A program made the translations under genes and the position numbers. Shown one piece after another: positions 45,014 through 54,010 of a stretch of 64,000 nt of DNA (position 1 is the stretch's first letter; each line of letters begins with the position of its first letter). Where the stretch lies: NCBI GenBank assembly GCA_963677605.2, contig CAXXDX010000003.1:1-64000 (forward strand), given 5' to 3'. The notes under the pieces are model-generated. The model was not told where the DNA came from, did no database searches, and saw nothing but the letters and a program-made list of their open reading frames with translations. This DNA comes from JAGLOK01 sp963677605 (GTDB taxonomy: Bacteria; Bacillota; Clostridia; Christensenellales; UMGS416).

Positions 45014-46054
45014 ATGGAAAATATAATGAAAGTATGGCAGCAGACAGACATCTTAAAGCAGGAAATGGTCACAGAAGAAATTCCAAAGCCTGCAAAGGGA
45101 GAAGTGTTAATAAAGGTAAAATGTACAGGCATATGCGGATCTGACCTGCATTATCTGGAGCATGGGAAAATAGGCGACTTTGTTGTTGATTATCCTTTTG
45201 TGCTTGGGCACGAAAGCGCAGGAGTAGTAACTGAAGTCGGAGAAGGGGTCACTTCGCTTAAAGTGGGCGACAGGGTGGCGATGGAACCCGGATATACCTG
45301 CGGGAAGTGCGAGTTCTGCAAAACAGGAAGGTATAACCTTTGCCCTGATGTAGTGTTTTTTGCGACGCCTCCATATGACGGAACACTTTCAGAGTATGTT
45401 GCCCACCCTGAACATATGTGCTTTAAACTGTCGGATAAGGTAAGCTTTTGCGAAGGTGCATTGATTGAGCCATTAGCCGTGGGGTTTCATGCAGCAAAAC
45501 AGGGGAATGCAACAGCAGGACAGACAGCAATGGTTGTAGGCTGCGGATGTATTGGGCTTGTAACCATGCTTGCACTAAAGTCAATGGGCGTGTCAAAAGT
45601 GTATATGTCTGATGTGATTGATGTACGAATTAAGAAAGCGCATGACATGGGTGCAGACGGAGTGTTCAACCCAATTACTCAGGATGTCGAAGCGGAGCTT
45701 AAAAAAGCAACTGACGGCAAAGGAGTTGATTTGGTTATTGAGACTGCCGGAAACCAGAAGGCACAGTCTCAGTGTGTGGATTTAGTTAAGACGGGCGGAA
45801 CGATAGTGTATGTCGGAATGGCAGCGGATGCAATTACACCGATAGATATAAATCAGCTTATTAACAAAGAAGCTTCGATAAAAACAGTGTTCAGATACAA
45901 GAACTTATATCCGACTGCGATTTCAGCAGTTGAAAACGGACTTCCATTAAAAGACATCGTATCAGATAGTTTTACATTTGATGAAGCGGACAAAGCATTT
46001 GAATATAATATAAAAAACAAAGCGGATGTGACAAAAATCGTTATTGAATATTGA
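45014..46054 (+). CDS. Zinc-dependent sorbitol/xylitol-type dehydrogenase (MDR family)
   Basis: 346 residues. Catalytic zinc ligands C41 (GICGSD), H66-E67 (GHE) and the E in ALIEPLAV; structural zinc C96, C99, C102 and C110; Rossmann motif VGCGCIGLV, with an Asp at the end of the second strand (MSDVIDVR) that favours NAD over NADP. The sequence is of the polyol dehydrogenase type (sorbitol, xylitol, L-arabinitol). In this setting oxidation of a pentitol or of L-arabinitol to the ketopentose is the natural guess. GGGG stands 9 bases before the ATG; a second ATG four codons later is possible. 41 bases after the GH51 gene. Confidence 0.85.
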   Translation: MENIMKVWQQTDILKQEMVTEEIPKPAKGEVLIKVKCTGICGSDLHYLEHGKIGDFVVDYPFVLGHESAGVVTEVGEGVTSLKVGDRVAMEPGYTCGKCEFCKTGRYNLCPDVVFFATPPYDGTLSEYVAHPEHMCFKLSDKVSFCEGALIEPLAVGFHAAKQGNATAGQTAMVVGCGCIGLVTMLALKSMGVSKVYMSDVIDVRIKKAHDMGADGVFNPITQDVEAELKKATDGKGVDLVIETAGNQKAQSQCVDLVKTGGTIVYVGMAADAITPIDINQLINKEASIKTVFRYKNLYPTAISAVENGLPLKDIVSDSFTFDEADKAFEYNIKNKADVTKIVIEY

Positions 46055-46142
46055 TGTAAACTGATGATGTGTAGTGCCTTTTAATAATATTTGCAATCAA
46101 CACTGTTATTTAAAATATATAACTGATTTCAAGGAGATTCCC

Positions 46143-48026
46143 ATGGATAAATATAAATATAATTCGTTGCCGCTTAATACTGTTAAGCTTACAGACGATA
46201 GATTAATTTCCAGAAGAAAAGATAATTATGATTATCTTATGAAACTGACAAATGATAATCTAATGAGAAACTATGAATTCGAAGCCGGATTGATGCAGTA
46301 TGATCATTATCCTTCCGGCATACACGGAGGATGGGAAAATCCTTATTGTCAGCTGAGAGGACATTTTTTAGGGCACTGGCTTTCAGGAGCTGCACAAAAC
46401 TATGCAGCGACAGGTGATATTCAGATAAAGGCAAAAGCGGATGCAATTATTGAGCGCCTGGCTGTGTGCCAGATGGAAAACGGTGGACGGTGGGCAGGCT
46501 CAATACCGGAAAAATATCTTGATAGAGTTGCAAAACACAAGTTTGTCTGGGCACCTCAATACGCTTTCCATAAAACATTTATGGGGTTGCTTGATATGTA
46601 TGAATACGCAGGTAATCAGCAAGCTCTGGAAATAGCAGAAAATTGGGCTGAATGGTTTTTGGAGTGGAGCGCGAAGTTCACAAGAGAACAGTTTGATGAC
46701 ATTCTTGATATGGAAACCGGAGGAATGCTTGAAATCTGGGCTAGAATGTATGGGTTCACTGGTAAAGACTGCTATTGTGTTTTGATGGACCGTTATTACA
46801 GAGGCCGTCTGTTTGATACTTTGTTGGCAGGGCATGATGTACTGACAAATATGCATGCTAACACAACAATACCTGAAGTAATAGGTGCAGCGATTGCGTA
46901 TCATGTAACACAGGAGGATAAGTGGCTAGATATATGTAAAGCTTATTGGAACATGGCTGTTACCGTAAGAGGTATGTTCTGTACAGGAGGTCAGACACTT
47001 GGAGAAGTTTGGACTCCGCCGCAGTCTCAGCAGGCGAGGTTGGGAGACAAAAATCAAGAGTTTTGTACTGTCTATAATATGATGAGGCTGGCTGATTTTC
47101 TATTCAAAGTCACCGGAGAATCACATTATTTGGATTATTATGAACGGAACTTATATAATGGCATATTCGCTCAATCATATTGGAATGGATGGCTGCCCAA
47201 CGGAGCTAAATCAGAATATCCTCTTTTTGGACTTTTGACATATTTTCTGCCTTTGATGCCCGGCGGAAGAAAAGCTTGGGCGTCAGAAACTGATGACTTT
47301 TTCTGTTGTCATGGGACACTTGTTCAGGCAAACGCCAGCCATCATGAAGGACTGGTATATTCAAATGATGATTCGATTGTAATCGGACAATATTTTGGAA
47401 TGGAAACAGAGTGTGAATTGTCAGCCGGAAAGGTAGCATTTGAAATTGATATTGAGACCTTGTCTGGGCATAGGTTGTGGAGCAACAACTCGGTTCAGAA
47501 CCAAATGACTGAACCGATAACAACAAAAATTCCCAATAATCCAAACAAAATGGCGTTTTATGTAAGGATGAGAGAAACCAACGGAGCTGAGTTTTCTTTG
47601 AAAATCAGAGTTCCGTGGTGGATAAAAGGCAAACCTGTTGTAAAGATTAATGGTGAGCAAAAAGAGATAGCTGCAATTGGTGGATTTATCGATATAAAGC
47701 GCTTGTGGCAAAAAGATGATGAAGTTTATGTGGAACTGCCGAGAGGACTCCATTGCTGGCTGCTTCCTGATGCGCCGGAGATGGTGGCATTCATGGACGG
47801 GCCTGTTGTTTTGGCTGGTATGGCAGATGAAGAACGTACATTATATGGAGACATTTCCAGTCCAAACACGATGCTCAGAGCAGACAATGAAAGACAGTGG
47901 GGAACATGGAACACGGATTATTACACATTGGGGCATGATAACGGATTTAGGTTTATACCGATTTACAAAGTAGGTTATGAACCATATACAGTTTATTTTA
48001 ATGTGAAACCTATCGAAAAATCATAA
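46143..48026 (+). CDS. GH127 beta-L-arabinofuranosidase (DUF1680)
   Basis: 627 residues from the ATG at 46143, preceded by AAGGAGA at a 6-base distance; the longer frame upstream is not supported. It has the GH127 zinc-thiolate site as known from the Bifidobacterium enzyme HypBA1: E306-F-C308 and C388-C389 (FFCCHGT), with acid/base candidate E288 in GGQTLGEVW; spacings agree with E338, C340, C417, C418 and E322 of that enzyme. It should release beta-L-arabinofuranose from beta-linked arabino-oligosaccharides such as those of extensin-type glycoproteins or pectin side chains. No signal peptide. Third gene of the run starting with GH51 at 43362. Confidence 0.88.
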   Translation: MDKYKYNSLPLNTVKLTDDRLISRRKDNYDYLMKLTNDNLMRNYEFEAGLMQYDHYPSGIHGGWENPYCQLRGHFLGHWLSGAAQNYAATGDIQIKAKADAIIERLAVCQMENGGRWAGSIPEKYLDRVAKHKFVWAPQYAFHKTFMGLLDMYEYAGNQQALEIAENWAEWFLEWSAKFTREQFDDILDMETGGMLEIWARMYGFTGKDCYCVLMDRYYRGRLFDTLLAGHDVLTNMHANTTIPEVIGAAIAYHVTQEDKWLDICKAYWNMAVTVRGMFCTGGQTLGEVWTPPQSQQARLGDKNQEFCTVYNMMRLADFLFKVTGESHYLDYYERNLYNGIFAQSYWNGWLPNGAKSEYPLFGLLTYFLPLMPGGRKAWASETDDFFCCHGTLVQANASHHEGLVYSNDDSIVIGQYFGMETECELSAGKVAFEIDIETLSGHRLWSNNSVQNQMTEPITTKIPNNPNKMAFYVRMRETNGAEFSLKIRVPWWIKGKPVVKINGEQKEIAAIGGFIDIKRLWQKDDEVYVELPRGLHCWLLPDAPEMVAFMDGPVVLAGMADEERTLYGDISSPNTMLRADNERQWGTWNTDYYTLGHDNGFRFIPIYKVGYEPYTVYFNVKPIEKS

Positions 48027-48156
48027 CTATTTACTTGCTTTAGCATAAATAGACATTGGGATATAATAGATGAGTAAGCTGTAGAGTTTTTGATTGACAA
48101 TTTATCGCAGACAACAAAGTATATCGACGTATTCTATTGTGAAAGGATAAGGTGTT

Positions 48157-50004
48157 ATGGAGAGTAAACTAATTAAGATAAGACCATTCAATTACAAGAA
48201 CGTAAATCTTGATGATGGATTTTTTAAAAATCAGGTTGATGAGGCGATCAGATTTTATTTGGAAATATCAAATGATTCGCTGCTTTACAGATTTCGTCAG
48301 AATGCGGGGTTTAAAGCACCAGGTGTGCCTCTACAGGGCTGGTATGGAAGTGGACCATCTGTTAATCTTGGGCAGTTTATAACAGCGTTTGTTAAGCTTT
48401 ATACTGCCACCGGTGATGAAAGGCTTAAAGAAAAAGCTCTTTATTTGACAAACGAGCTGATGATGTGTTGGGACGCATCGGATGAATTACTTAAAAATAG
48501 ACCATACTCCTTCGAAAAATGGCTTGCTATGCTTATGGACTTAAATGAGTATCTAAGCTTTGATAAAGAGAGAGTGACACACTACATGAACCGCCTTTTG
48601 GAATTTGCGGAAACCGGCTTTAAAAAAGACATTCTTCGCGATGGTATCCAAAATGAGAATCTTACAGATAACAATATGGGCGAATGGTATACTATGGGCG
48701 AACAGCTATACAGAGCATATCAGTTTACAGAAGATGAGCGGTACAAAGAATTCGCCCAAGAGTGGGAGTATCCTTTTTACTGGGATAAATTCTTGTCCGG
48801 TGAACCTCAATACTTTGGCGGAAGGCATGCATATAGCCACGTTAACACATTCAGCAGCGCAGCGCGTGCATACCTTGTAAAAAAGGAAGAGCGATATCTT
48901 GATATCATGAAAGGTGCGTATGACGAGTTAACAAAACATCATACTTATGCCACTGGAGGATATGGACCGTCAGAGACACTGTTTGTAGACAATCCCGCAT
49001 ATCTCGGAAATTCACTGGAGCCTTTATTTGTGTCAGAGCATGAAAAAAATATTGAAGAACTTATGTTTAATGCTTTTGACGGAACAAAAAAGATACGCGA
49101 TGATGCAATGGCTCAATGCGAAGTATCATGCTGCACTTGGGCAGTGTTTAAAATGTGTAATTATCTTCTGCAGTTCACGGGAGAAGCACGATTTGGTGAC
49201 TGGGCTGAAAGGATGATGATAAATTCTGTAGGAGCTCTGCCGCCTGTAAAGCCTGGCGGACATATACTTTACTATGAGAGTTACTACCAAAACGGCGGTT
49301 ATAAAAGTGTTTATGATAGAAGGATATGGCCGGATACAGGTGTAACGTTTGCATGGGTGTGCTGCACAGGAACTTTTCCTCAGGATATGGCTGAATATTA
49401 CAATATGCTTTACTACCACGATGATAAAAGCTTGCATGTGACTCAGTATCTGCCAAGCAAAGTTTTTTGGGAAAAAGATGGTGCTGAAATTGAAGTGACT
49501 AACTTTTCACAGTATCCTTTCGAAGAGAAAGTTAATTTTTTGATTCACACAAACAAACCTGTCGGTTTTGCTCTTAAACTTCGAGTTCCATCATGGCTGA
49601 AACAAGGGGCTAAGATACTGATTAACGGAGCTAAAACTGATATAAATGCCGAACCAAACACCTGGGCAATCATCGAAAGAGAATGGAAAGATGGCGATAT
49701 TGTGACTATGGATTTTCCTTTTGACCTATATTTCAAGCCTGTGGATGATAAACACCCAAACCTTATGGCGCTGATGTGTGGTCCTATAGTTCTTGTAACA
49801 GATGAGATTGTACGGCTTAAGGGCGATTGGGAACATCCGGAAGATTGGATAAAGCCTGTAAAAGACAAATGGATGACATTTATTACTGAAAAAGGTCATG
49901 TGGATGCTTACGACCATCTTACACGAAAGTTCTACCCATATTTCATAGTAGGTGAGATGGAGTGGTACTTCATGTATAATCTGGTGGTTCCGGAGAAAAG
50001 TTAA
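48157..50004 (+). CDS. GH127/DUF1680-type glycosidase, second copy with altered metal motif
   Basis: 615 residues. Alpha-toroid plus C-terminal beta-sandwich (VPSWLKQGAKILING) as in DUF1680 enzymes. The Cys pair is present (VCCTGT, C402-C403), but the expected E-x-C motif reads CEVSCC (E322, C325, C326), one residue longer. Acid/base candidate E273 in GPSETLF. It is only distantly similar to its neighbour at 46143, so it is not a recent duplicate; it may belong to another DUF1680 family (for example GH146-like) and act on a different arabinofuranoside. AAGGATAAGG precedes the ATG. No signal peptide. Confidence 0.78.
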   Translation: MESKLIKIRPFNYKNVNLDDGFFKNQVDEAIRFYLEISNDSLLYRFRQNAGFKAPGVPLQGWYGSGPSVNLGQFITAFVKLYTATGDERLKEKALYLTNELMMCWDASDELLKNRPYSFEKWLAMLMDLNEYLSFDKERVTHYMNRLLEFAETGFKKDILRDGIQNENLTDNNMGEWYTMGEQLYRAYQFTEDERYKEFAQEWEYPFYWDKFLSGEPQYFGGRHAYSHVNTFSSAARAYLVKKEERYLDIMKGAYDELTKHHTYATGGYGPSETLFVDNPAYLGNSLEPLFVSEHEKNIEELMFNAFDGTKKIRDDAMAQCEVSCCTWAVFKMCNYLLQFTGEARFGDWAERMMINSVGALPPVKPGGHILYYESYYQNGGYKSVYDRRIWPDTGVTFAWVCCTGTFPQDMAEYYNMLYYHDDKSLHVTQYLPSKVFWEKDGAEIEVTNFSQYPFEEKVNFLIHTNKPVGFALKLRVPSWLKQGAKILINGAKTDINAEPNTWAIIEREWKDGDIVTMDFPFDLYFKPVDDKHPNLMALMCGPIVLVTDEIVRLKGDWEHPEDWIKPVKDKWMTFITEKGHVDAYDHLTRKFYPYFIVGEMEWYFMYNLVVPEKS

Positions 50005-50055
50005 AAAACTAAAATAAACGAACTAAAAAATATTATATAAAGATTGGAGAAAATA

Positions 50056-51351
50056 ATGAAGCCACTTAAAGATTATAGTTTTATCCAAGGATTTAACTAT
50101 ACACAGAGTAACGTTTGGACTGATACTAACTTTTGGGAAGAATATGATCATGAAATTGTTGACAGAGAAATGGGATATGCCCAAAGGCTTAACTTAAACA
50201 GTGCTCGTGTATTCCTTACATATTCGTCATATGCTAAAGATAAGAAAAAATTCTTGAGCAATGTAAAAGATTATGTAAAAACAGCATGGTTACACGGAAT
50301 TTCGACTAATCCTATTATTTATCATGGTTTAAGGGTTCATCCGGAAGATTTTAAACCACAGATAATAGATCAAGGGCAGGGCTGGCCCATTCCGAAGATG
50401 ATTCAGGACAAAAGCAGTTGGAATCTTTTAGAGGAATATTTTGATGATTTATATAATGCTATCGGGCAGGAGCCGGGACTTTTATTCTGGGACATTTCAA
50501 ATGAACCGGGATATAGATTGCCGAACAATGCAACATGGTATCCTGAAGAACCTGAATATATGCGTGAAGGCTTTGAAGAACCGGATCTTGAAGAGCTTCG
50601 ACGAAAGCAGGAAGTTGTCTGGGAATTTATACGTCATTTTTGTATATATGTTAAGTCTAAAGATCCTGTAAATGCTATCGGCGTGGGGAACACTTTCATA
50701 TACGAAACACAAGCCAGCAAAACAGCAGATTTGGTTGATATTATTATATTCCATGATTATTCTGAAACAAGGAGCCGCACAAGACTAATATACGATATGG
50801 CGAAACAATTGGGTGAGGAGTATGACAAACCTGTTATAAATAATGAGACAGCATGTCTGTGCCGTGCCAATCCATATGATATGGTTCTTGAAATATTGCC
50901 GGAGTATGGCTTTGGATGGTACTTGTTTGAGCTTATGGTAGGCAGCGATGTATGGAACCGTGTGCATGGCATTGTCTATCCGGATGGCACTGTGCGTGAT
51001 CCTAGTATTGTGTCAGCTCTGTTTGGTTTCTTTAGAAATCGCAGTGAAAGTGCAATATATCCTGATGTTAATCAGGAAAATCATGCTCAAAAAGCTATAA
51101 AGCTTGCAGAAAAGGCTATTAATAACTCTAGAAATGGGTTCAAAGGAGATCGTAGCAATGATACTGATGAAATGCTTGAAGCTTGTGAATACATTTCTAA
51201 TATTTTAGAAGCAGGCGAGCATGTTCCTATGGATTATCCACCTACGGCAAGAGTGGCAAATTATCGCAGACAGGAGAAGCCGGACTCTACCGAGATTAAA
51301 AAATGGTTGTATGAGTTAATTGGGATGTTGAAAAATGCATGTAATATTTGA
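50056..51351 (+). CDS. Clan-A (GH5-like) TIM-barrel glycosidase, paralogue of the protein from 24253
   Basis: 431 residues from the ATG at 50056, which has GGAGA 5 bases ahead; the frame opens earlier at a TTG that overlaps this site. Acid/base E150 in WDISNEPGYR and candidate nucleophile E264 in PVINNETACLCRANPYD. It shares with the protein from 24253 the start MKP-KDYS-I-G, the FHDYSETR/FHDYRETR block and the CLCRANPYD motif. The two stand as last or near-last genes of separate GH51-led operons, so they are ancient duplicates with a presumably related substrate. No signal peptide; function unassigned beyond clan GH-A. Confidence 0.78.
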   Translation: MKPLKDYSFIQGFNYTQSNVWTDTNFWEEYDHEIVDREMGYAQRLNLNSARVFLTYSSYAKDKKKFLSNVKDYVKTAWLHGISTNPIIYHGLRVHPEDFKPQIIDQGQGWPIPKMIQDKSSWNLLEEYFDDLYNAIGQEPGLLFWDISNEPGYRLPNNATWYPEEPEYMREGFEEPDLEELRRKQEVVWEFIRHFCIYVKSKDPVNAIGVGNTFIYETQASKTADLVDIIIFHDYSETRSRTRLIYDMAKQLGEEYDKPVINNETACLCRANPYDMVLEILPEYGFGWYLFELMVGSDVWNRVHGIVYPDGTVRDPSIVSALFGFFRNRSESAIYPDVNQENHAQKAIKLAEKAINNSRNGFKGDRSNDTDEMLEACEYISNILEAGEHVPMDYPPTARVANYRRQEKPDSTEIKKWLYELIGMLKNACNI

Positions 51352-51512
51352 AAATAGTAATGGTAGATAAAATATTATAATTATTGTAAACGGTATTGAG
51401 TGGTATAAAAGATGGTAAAAAATATCTTATGATTACATTCCAATAAAGTAATAAAAGTTAATGGTTTTTTTGAATTTCGTATGTATTATAATATTAAAAT
51501 TAGGAGAACAAT

Positions 51513-51988
51513 ATGAAACGAAGTGAAATAAATGCAGCAATAAAGCGTATGGAATGTTAATAGATAAATGTCGGTTCAAATTACCACCTTTCTGAAGCTT
51601 TACGCCCGAAGAATGGGAGAGTAAAGATAGCTCATATGACGAAGTGCGCGACAATATGCTTTGCTGGGAGGTAACAAACTACGGCGAAAGTAAGATTGAG
51701 GAGTTTGGATTTGCACTGATAACACTCAGAAATGGTAATCTGAATGATGAAAAGTATACCAAATCATATACCAAGAAACTGCTTATGCTGGAAGAAGGAC
51801 AGTATGTACCCATACACTTCTATTGGAACAAGATGAAGAACAACATAAACCGCTGCTGTAGTAATGTTTTAATTGAAGTATATAACTCAACAGATGATGA
51901 AGAGTTTGCAGATACTGATGTAAAGATAAACATCGATGGTTGGGGGATATTGCTAAAGATATCTTATACATTTTATTGTTGTGCTTAG
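51513..51988 (+). pseudogene. Decayed D-lyxose isomerase (D-lyxose ketol-isomerase family)
   Basis: AGGAG at 51502 and ATG at 51513 open MKRSEINAAIKRME, then one base is missing and the next frame reads LIDKCRFKLPPF, a TGA at 51593-51595 where the family has Cys, and SFTPEEWESK. The frame then runs on through WEVTNYGESKIEEFGFALITLRNG and YVPIHFYWNKM to VLIEVYNSTDDEEFADTDVKINIDG, and the conserved C-terminal half is lost. These phrases match the D-lyxose isomerase family (EC 5.3.1.15; D-lyxose to D-xylulose), with several substitutions at usually constant sites (for example HFYW for HFHW). A start codon at 51644 could give a 114-residue fragment without function. It fits the pentose theme of the locus. 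Confidence 0.8.
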
Positions 51989-52408
51989 GATAATTTAATT
52001 AATATTGTTGTTAACATTAGTAGTTTCCTTGTTGTTTTTGTAGTACCTTCGGCACCAACAATGGGACACGATAAAGTATCCCTATCGTAGTTAGAACTCG
52101 ATTCATCTTTGTCTGTGGTAGAAAGGGATAAATCGGGTTTTATTTTTATCATCATTTTCACATGATTATCATATACAGTAACTCTAACCTGCCCCTAGAA
52201 ACACTTCCGAACTGAAAGTGATTTTCGATACAAGCATTTTCAGCTTCTGGAGACATATTACATATTATTAAGCTCCTTTAATCCTAAGATTAGGTATCAG
52301 TTAATACAATGGAGGAATTGATGTTTATTCAGTATTTATCTAAGTTAATTCTGTATTCATTGGGATTATTCCAAAGATTAGCATGGATTAATAACAAGAT
52401 TTTTTACA
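51989..52408. other. Gene-free AT-rich stretch
   Basis: No credible gene or RNA seen. It separates the polysaccharide locus from the transporter-esterase region, and may hold decayed sequence continuing from the lyxose isomerase remnant. Confidence 0.4.
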
Positions 52409-52437
52409 TTGACTAACATATATTAATCTGATATATT
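52409..52437 (+). promoter_or_regulatory. Sigma-A promoter within the duplicated 80-bp control segment, copy A
   Basis: TTGACT (52409-52414) and TATATT (52432-52437) are separated by 17 bases. CTGATATA is directly repeated at an 11-base period across the -10 box, and CAAC-A-GTTG follows at about 52461. The start codon is about 300 bases downstream, so the leader is long. The same arrangement is present at 57361. Confidence 0.65.
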
Positions 52438-52490
52438 ACTGATATATCAATTGAAACATTCAACAGTTGTAATAATCTACATAATAGATA
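52409..52490 (+). repeat. Copy A of an 80-bp intergenic repeat carrying a promoter
   Basis: Matches 57361-57441 with about eight substitutions and one single-base gap. It begins exactly at the -35 box and ends about 55 bases past the -10 box. Confidence 0.8.
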
Positions 52491-52735
52491 ATTAAATAAT
52501 ATTATAATTCGATTACTAAATAGAATGTTATCTGCTATTTCGAATAGGTTTTGTTTATTATCGTGATTGTCTTATTTATTGATGAAATTGCTAATATAAT
52601 TGGTTTATAAGAGAATGAACAATTTTAGAAAAATTAATAAAAATAAATCACTATTATGTAGTTTAGTCTAACAATATTAAAAAAGTAAGATAACCACAAA
52701 AACAATATTACCAATATTAGTAAAGAGGTGATGTT

Positions 52736-53971
52736 TTGGAGAAAAAAGAAACTATATGGAACCCAGCTTTTATTAACCTGATTGTGATATATTTTATTAT
52801 GAGTATGTCACAGATGATGATGCAGACGCTTATCCCCAAATATGCTGCTTACCTTGGTGCGGAGGCGACAATCGTTGGAACAGTAGCAAGTATATTTGCA
52901 GTAACAGCACTTGCAATAAGGCCGGTCGCAAGCCCAGCCTTTGATAGTTTTAGTAAAAAAAAGTTATTGGCAATTTCTATGGTAATTATTACGATATCTT
53001 TTGTAGGTTATAGCCAGGCAAAGACTATACCGTTCATTATAGCGGCCAGATTACTTCATGGAATTGGGGTAGGCTGTTCAGGACCTTTATGTCTTGCACT
53101 TGCCAGCGATGCTTTACCACAGAATAAGTTTGGAAGTGGAATTGCTATTTTTTCGCTGGGTATGGCAATGGCTCAAGCGATAGGGCCAAGTGCTGGATTG
53201 AAGCTATTATCATTATTTGGTTATAACAGTACATTTTGGATAGGTGCAGTTATAATGGGTCTTGCTTGCATATTGATTTTCATCCTAAAAGAAAAAGAAA
53301 CTGTAAGGTCAAAATACGTGATTACGCTGGAACGAATAATAGCCAAAGAAGCATTACGCCCTGCTATTATTGTTTTCTTTTTGAGTACGTCTTTTGCATG
53401 TATAATGTCTTTTATGGTTATTTACGGAGGCATTAGAGGGATAAATAATATTGGATTATATTTTACTGTTTACGCATTATCACTTTTTATAACCAGACCG
53501 CTTTTCGGCAATCTTGGCGATAAGTACGGATTTGATAAAGTTTTAATGCCAGGAATTATTTGTTTTGCTTTATCGTTTGTAATAGTGAGTATGGCTGATA
53601 AGCTTTGGTTGTTTTTACTGGCAGCAGTTGTTGCCGCTATGGGTTTTGGTATTTGCCAGCCTACTATACAGGCAATATGCATGAAAAGCGTGCCAAAAGA
53701 AAGACGAGGAGCGGCGGGTAATACAAACTATATAGGTATGGATTGCGGTATGATTGCAGGACCGATTTTAGCGGGAATAATTATAGACACCGCTAAAGCT
53801 GCTTCGCTTAATGAAGCAAGTGCATATTCTTTAATGTTCCTATTCATGACAGTACCGATGATTTTTGCTTTTATATTTTTTATAATGAATAAAAAAAGAA
53901 TTTTGACTGATAGTAGAAAATATGAAAACTTAGATATCGATGTAAATAAATCTACAATCTGTGATAGTTAA
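52736..53971 (+). CDS. Major facilitator superfamily transporter
   Basis: 411 residues with twelve hydrophobic segments. TTG start at 52736, supported by GAGGTG 5 bases ahead and by agreement with the start of the paralogue at 55835 (MEKKETIWN versus MESVIKKDLKIWN). Landmarks: RPVASPAFDSFSKKK after helix 2, RLLHGIGVGCSGP at helix 4, RPLFGNLGDKYG in the central loop. These drug/metabolite-type carriers usually export or exchange small molecules. The gene lies 39 bases before a CocE-type hydrolase and is separated by it from its paralogue, so the cargo may be the ester or peptide that the hydrolase handles. Confidence 0.85.
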   Translation: MEKKETIWNPAFINLIVIYFIMSMSQMMMQTLIPKYAAYLGAEATIVGTVASIFAVTALAIRPVASPAFDSFSKKKLLAISMVIITISFVGYSQAKTIPFIIAARLLHGIGVGCSGPLCLALASDALPQNKFGSGIAIFSLGMAMAQAIGPSAGLKLLSLFGYNSTFWIGAVIMGLACILIFILKEKETVRSKYVITLERIIAKEALRPAIIVFFLSTSFACIMSFMVIYGGIRGINNIGLYFTVYALSLFITRPLFGNLGDKYGFDKVLMPGIICFALSFVIVSMADKLWLFLLAAVVAAMGFGICQPTIQAICMKSVPKERRGAAGNTNYIGMDCGMIAGPILAGIIIDTAKAASLNEASAYSLMFLFMTVPMIFAFIFFIMNKKRILTDSRKYENLDIDVNKSTICDS

Positions 53972-54010
53972 ATTATATAGAACTACAAACAAGATAGAGG
54001 AGACATTTTT

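Noticed and set aside
51644..51988. 114-residue frame as an intact gene
   Set aside because: It is the middle of the decayed lyxose isomerase; no ribosome binding site, and the conserved ends are missing.
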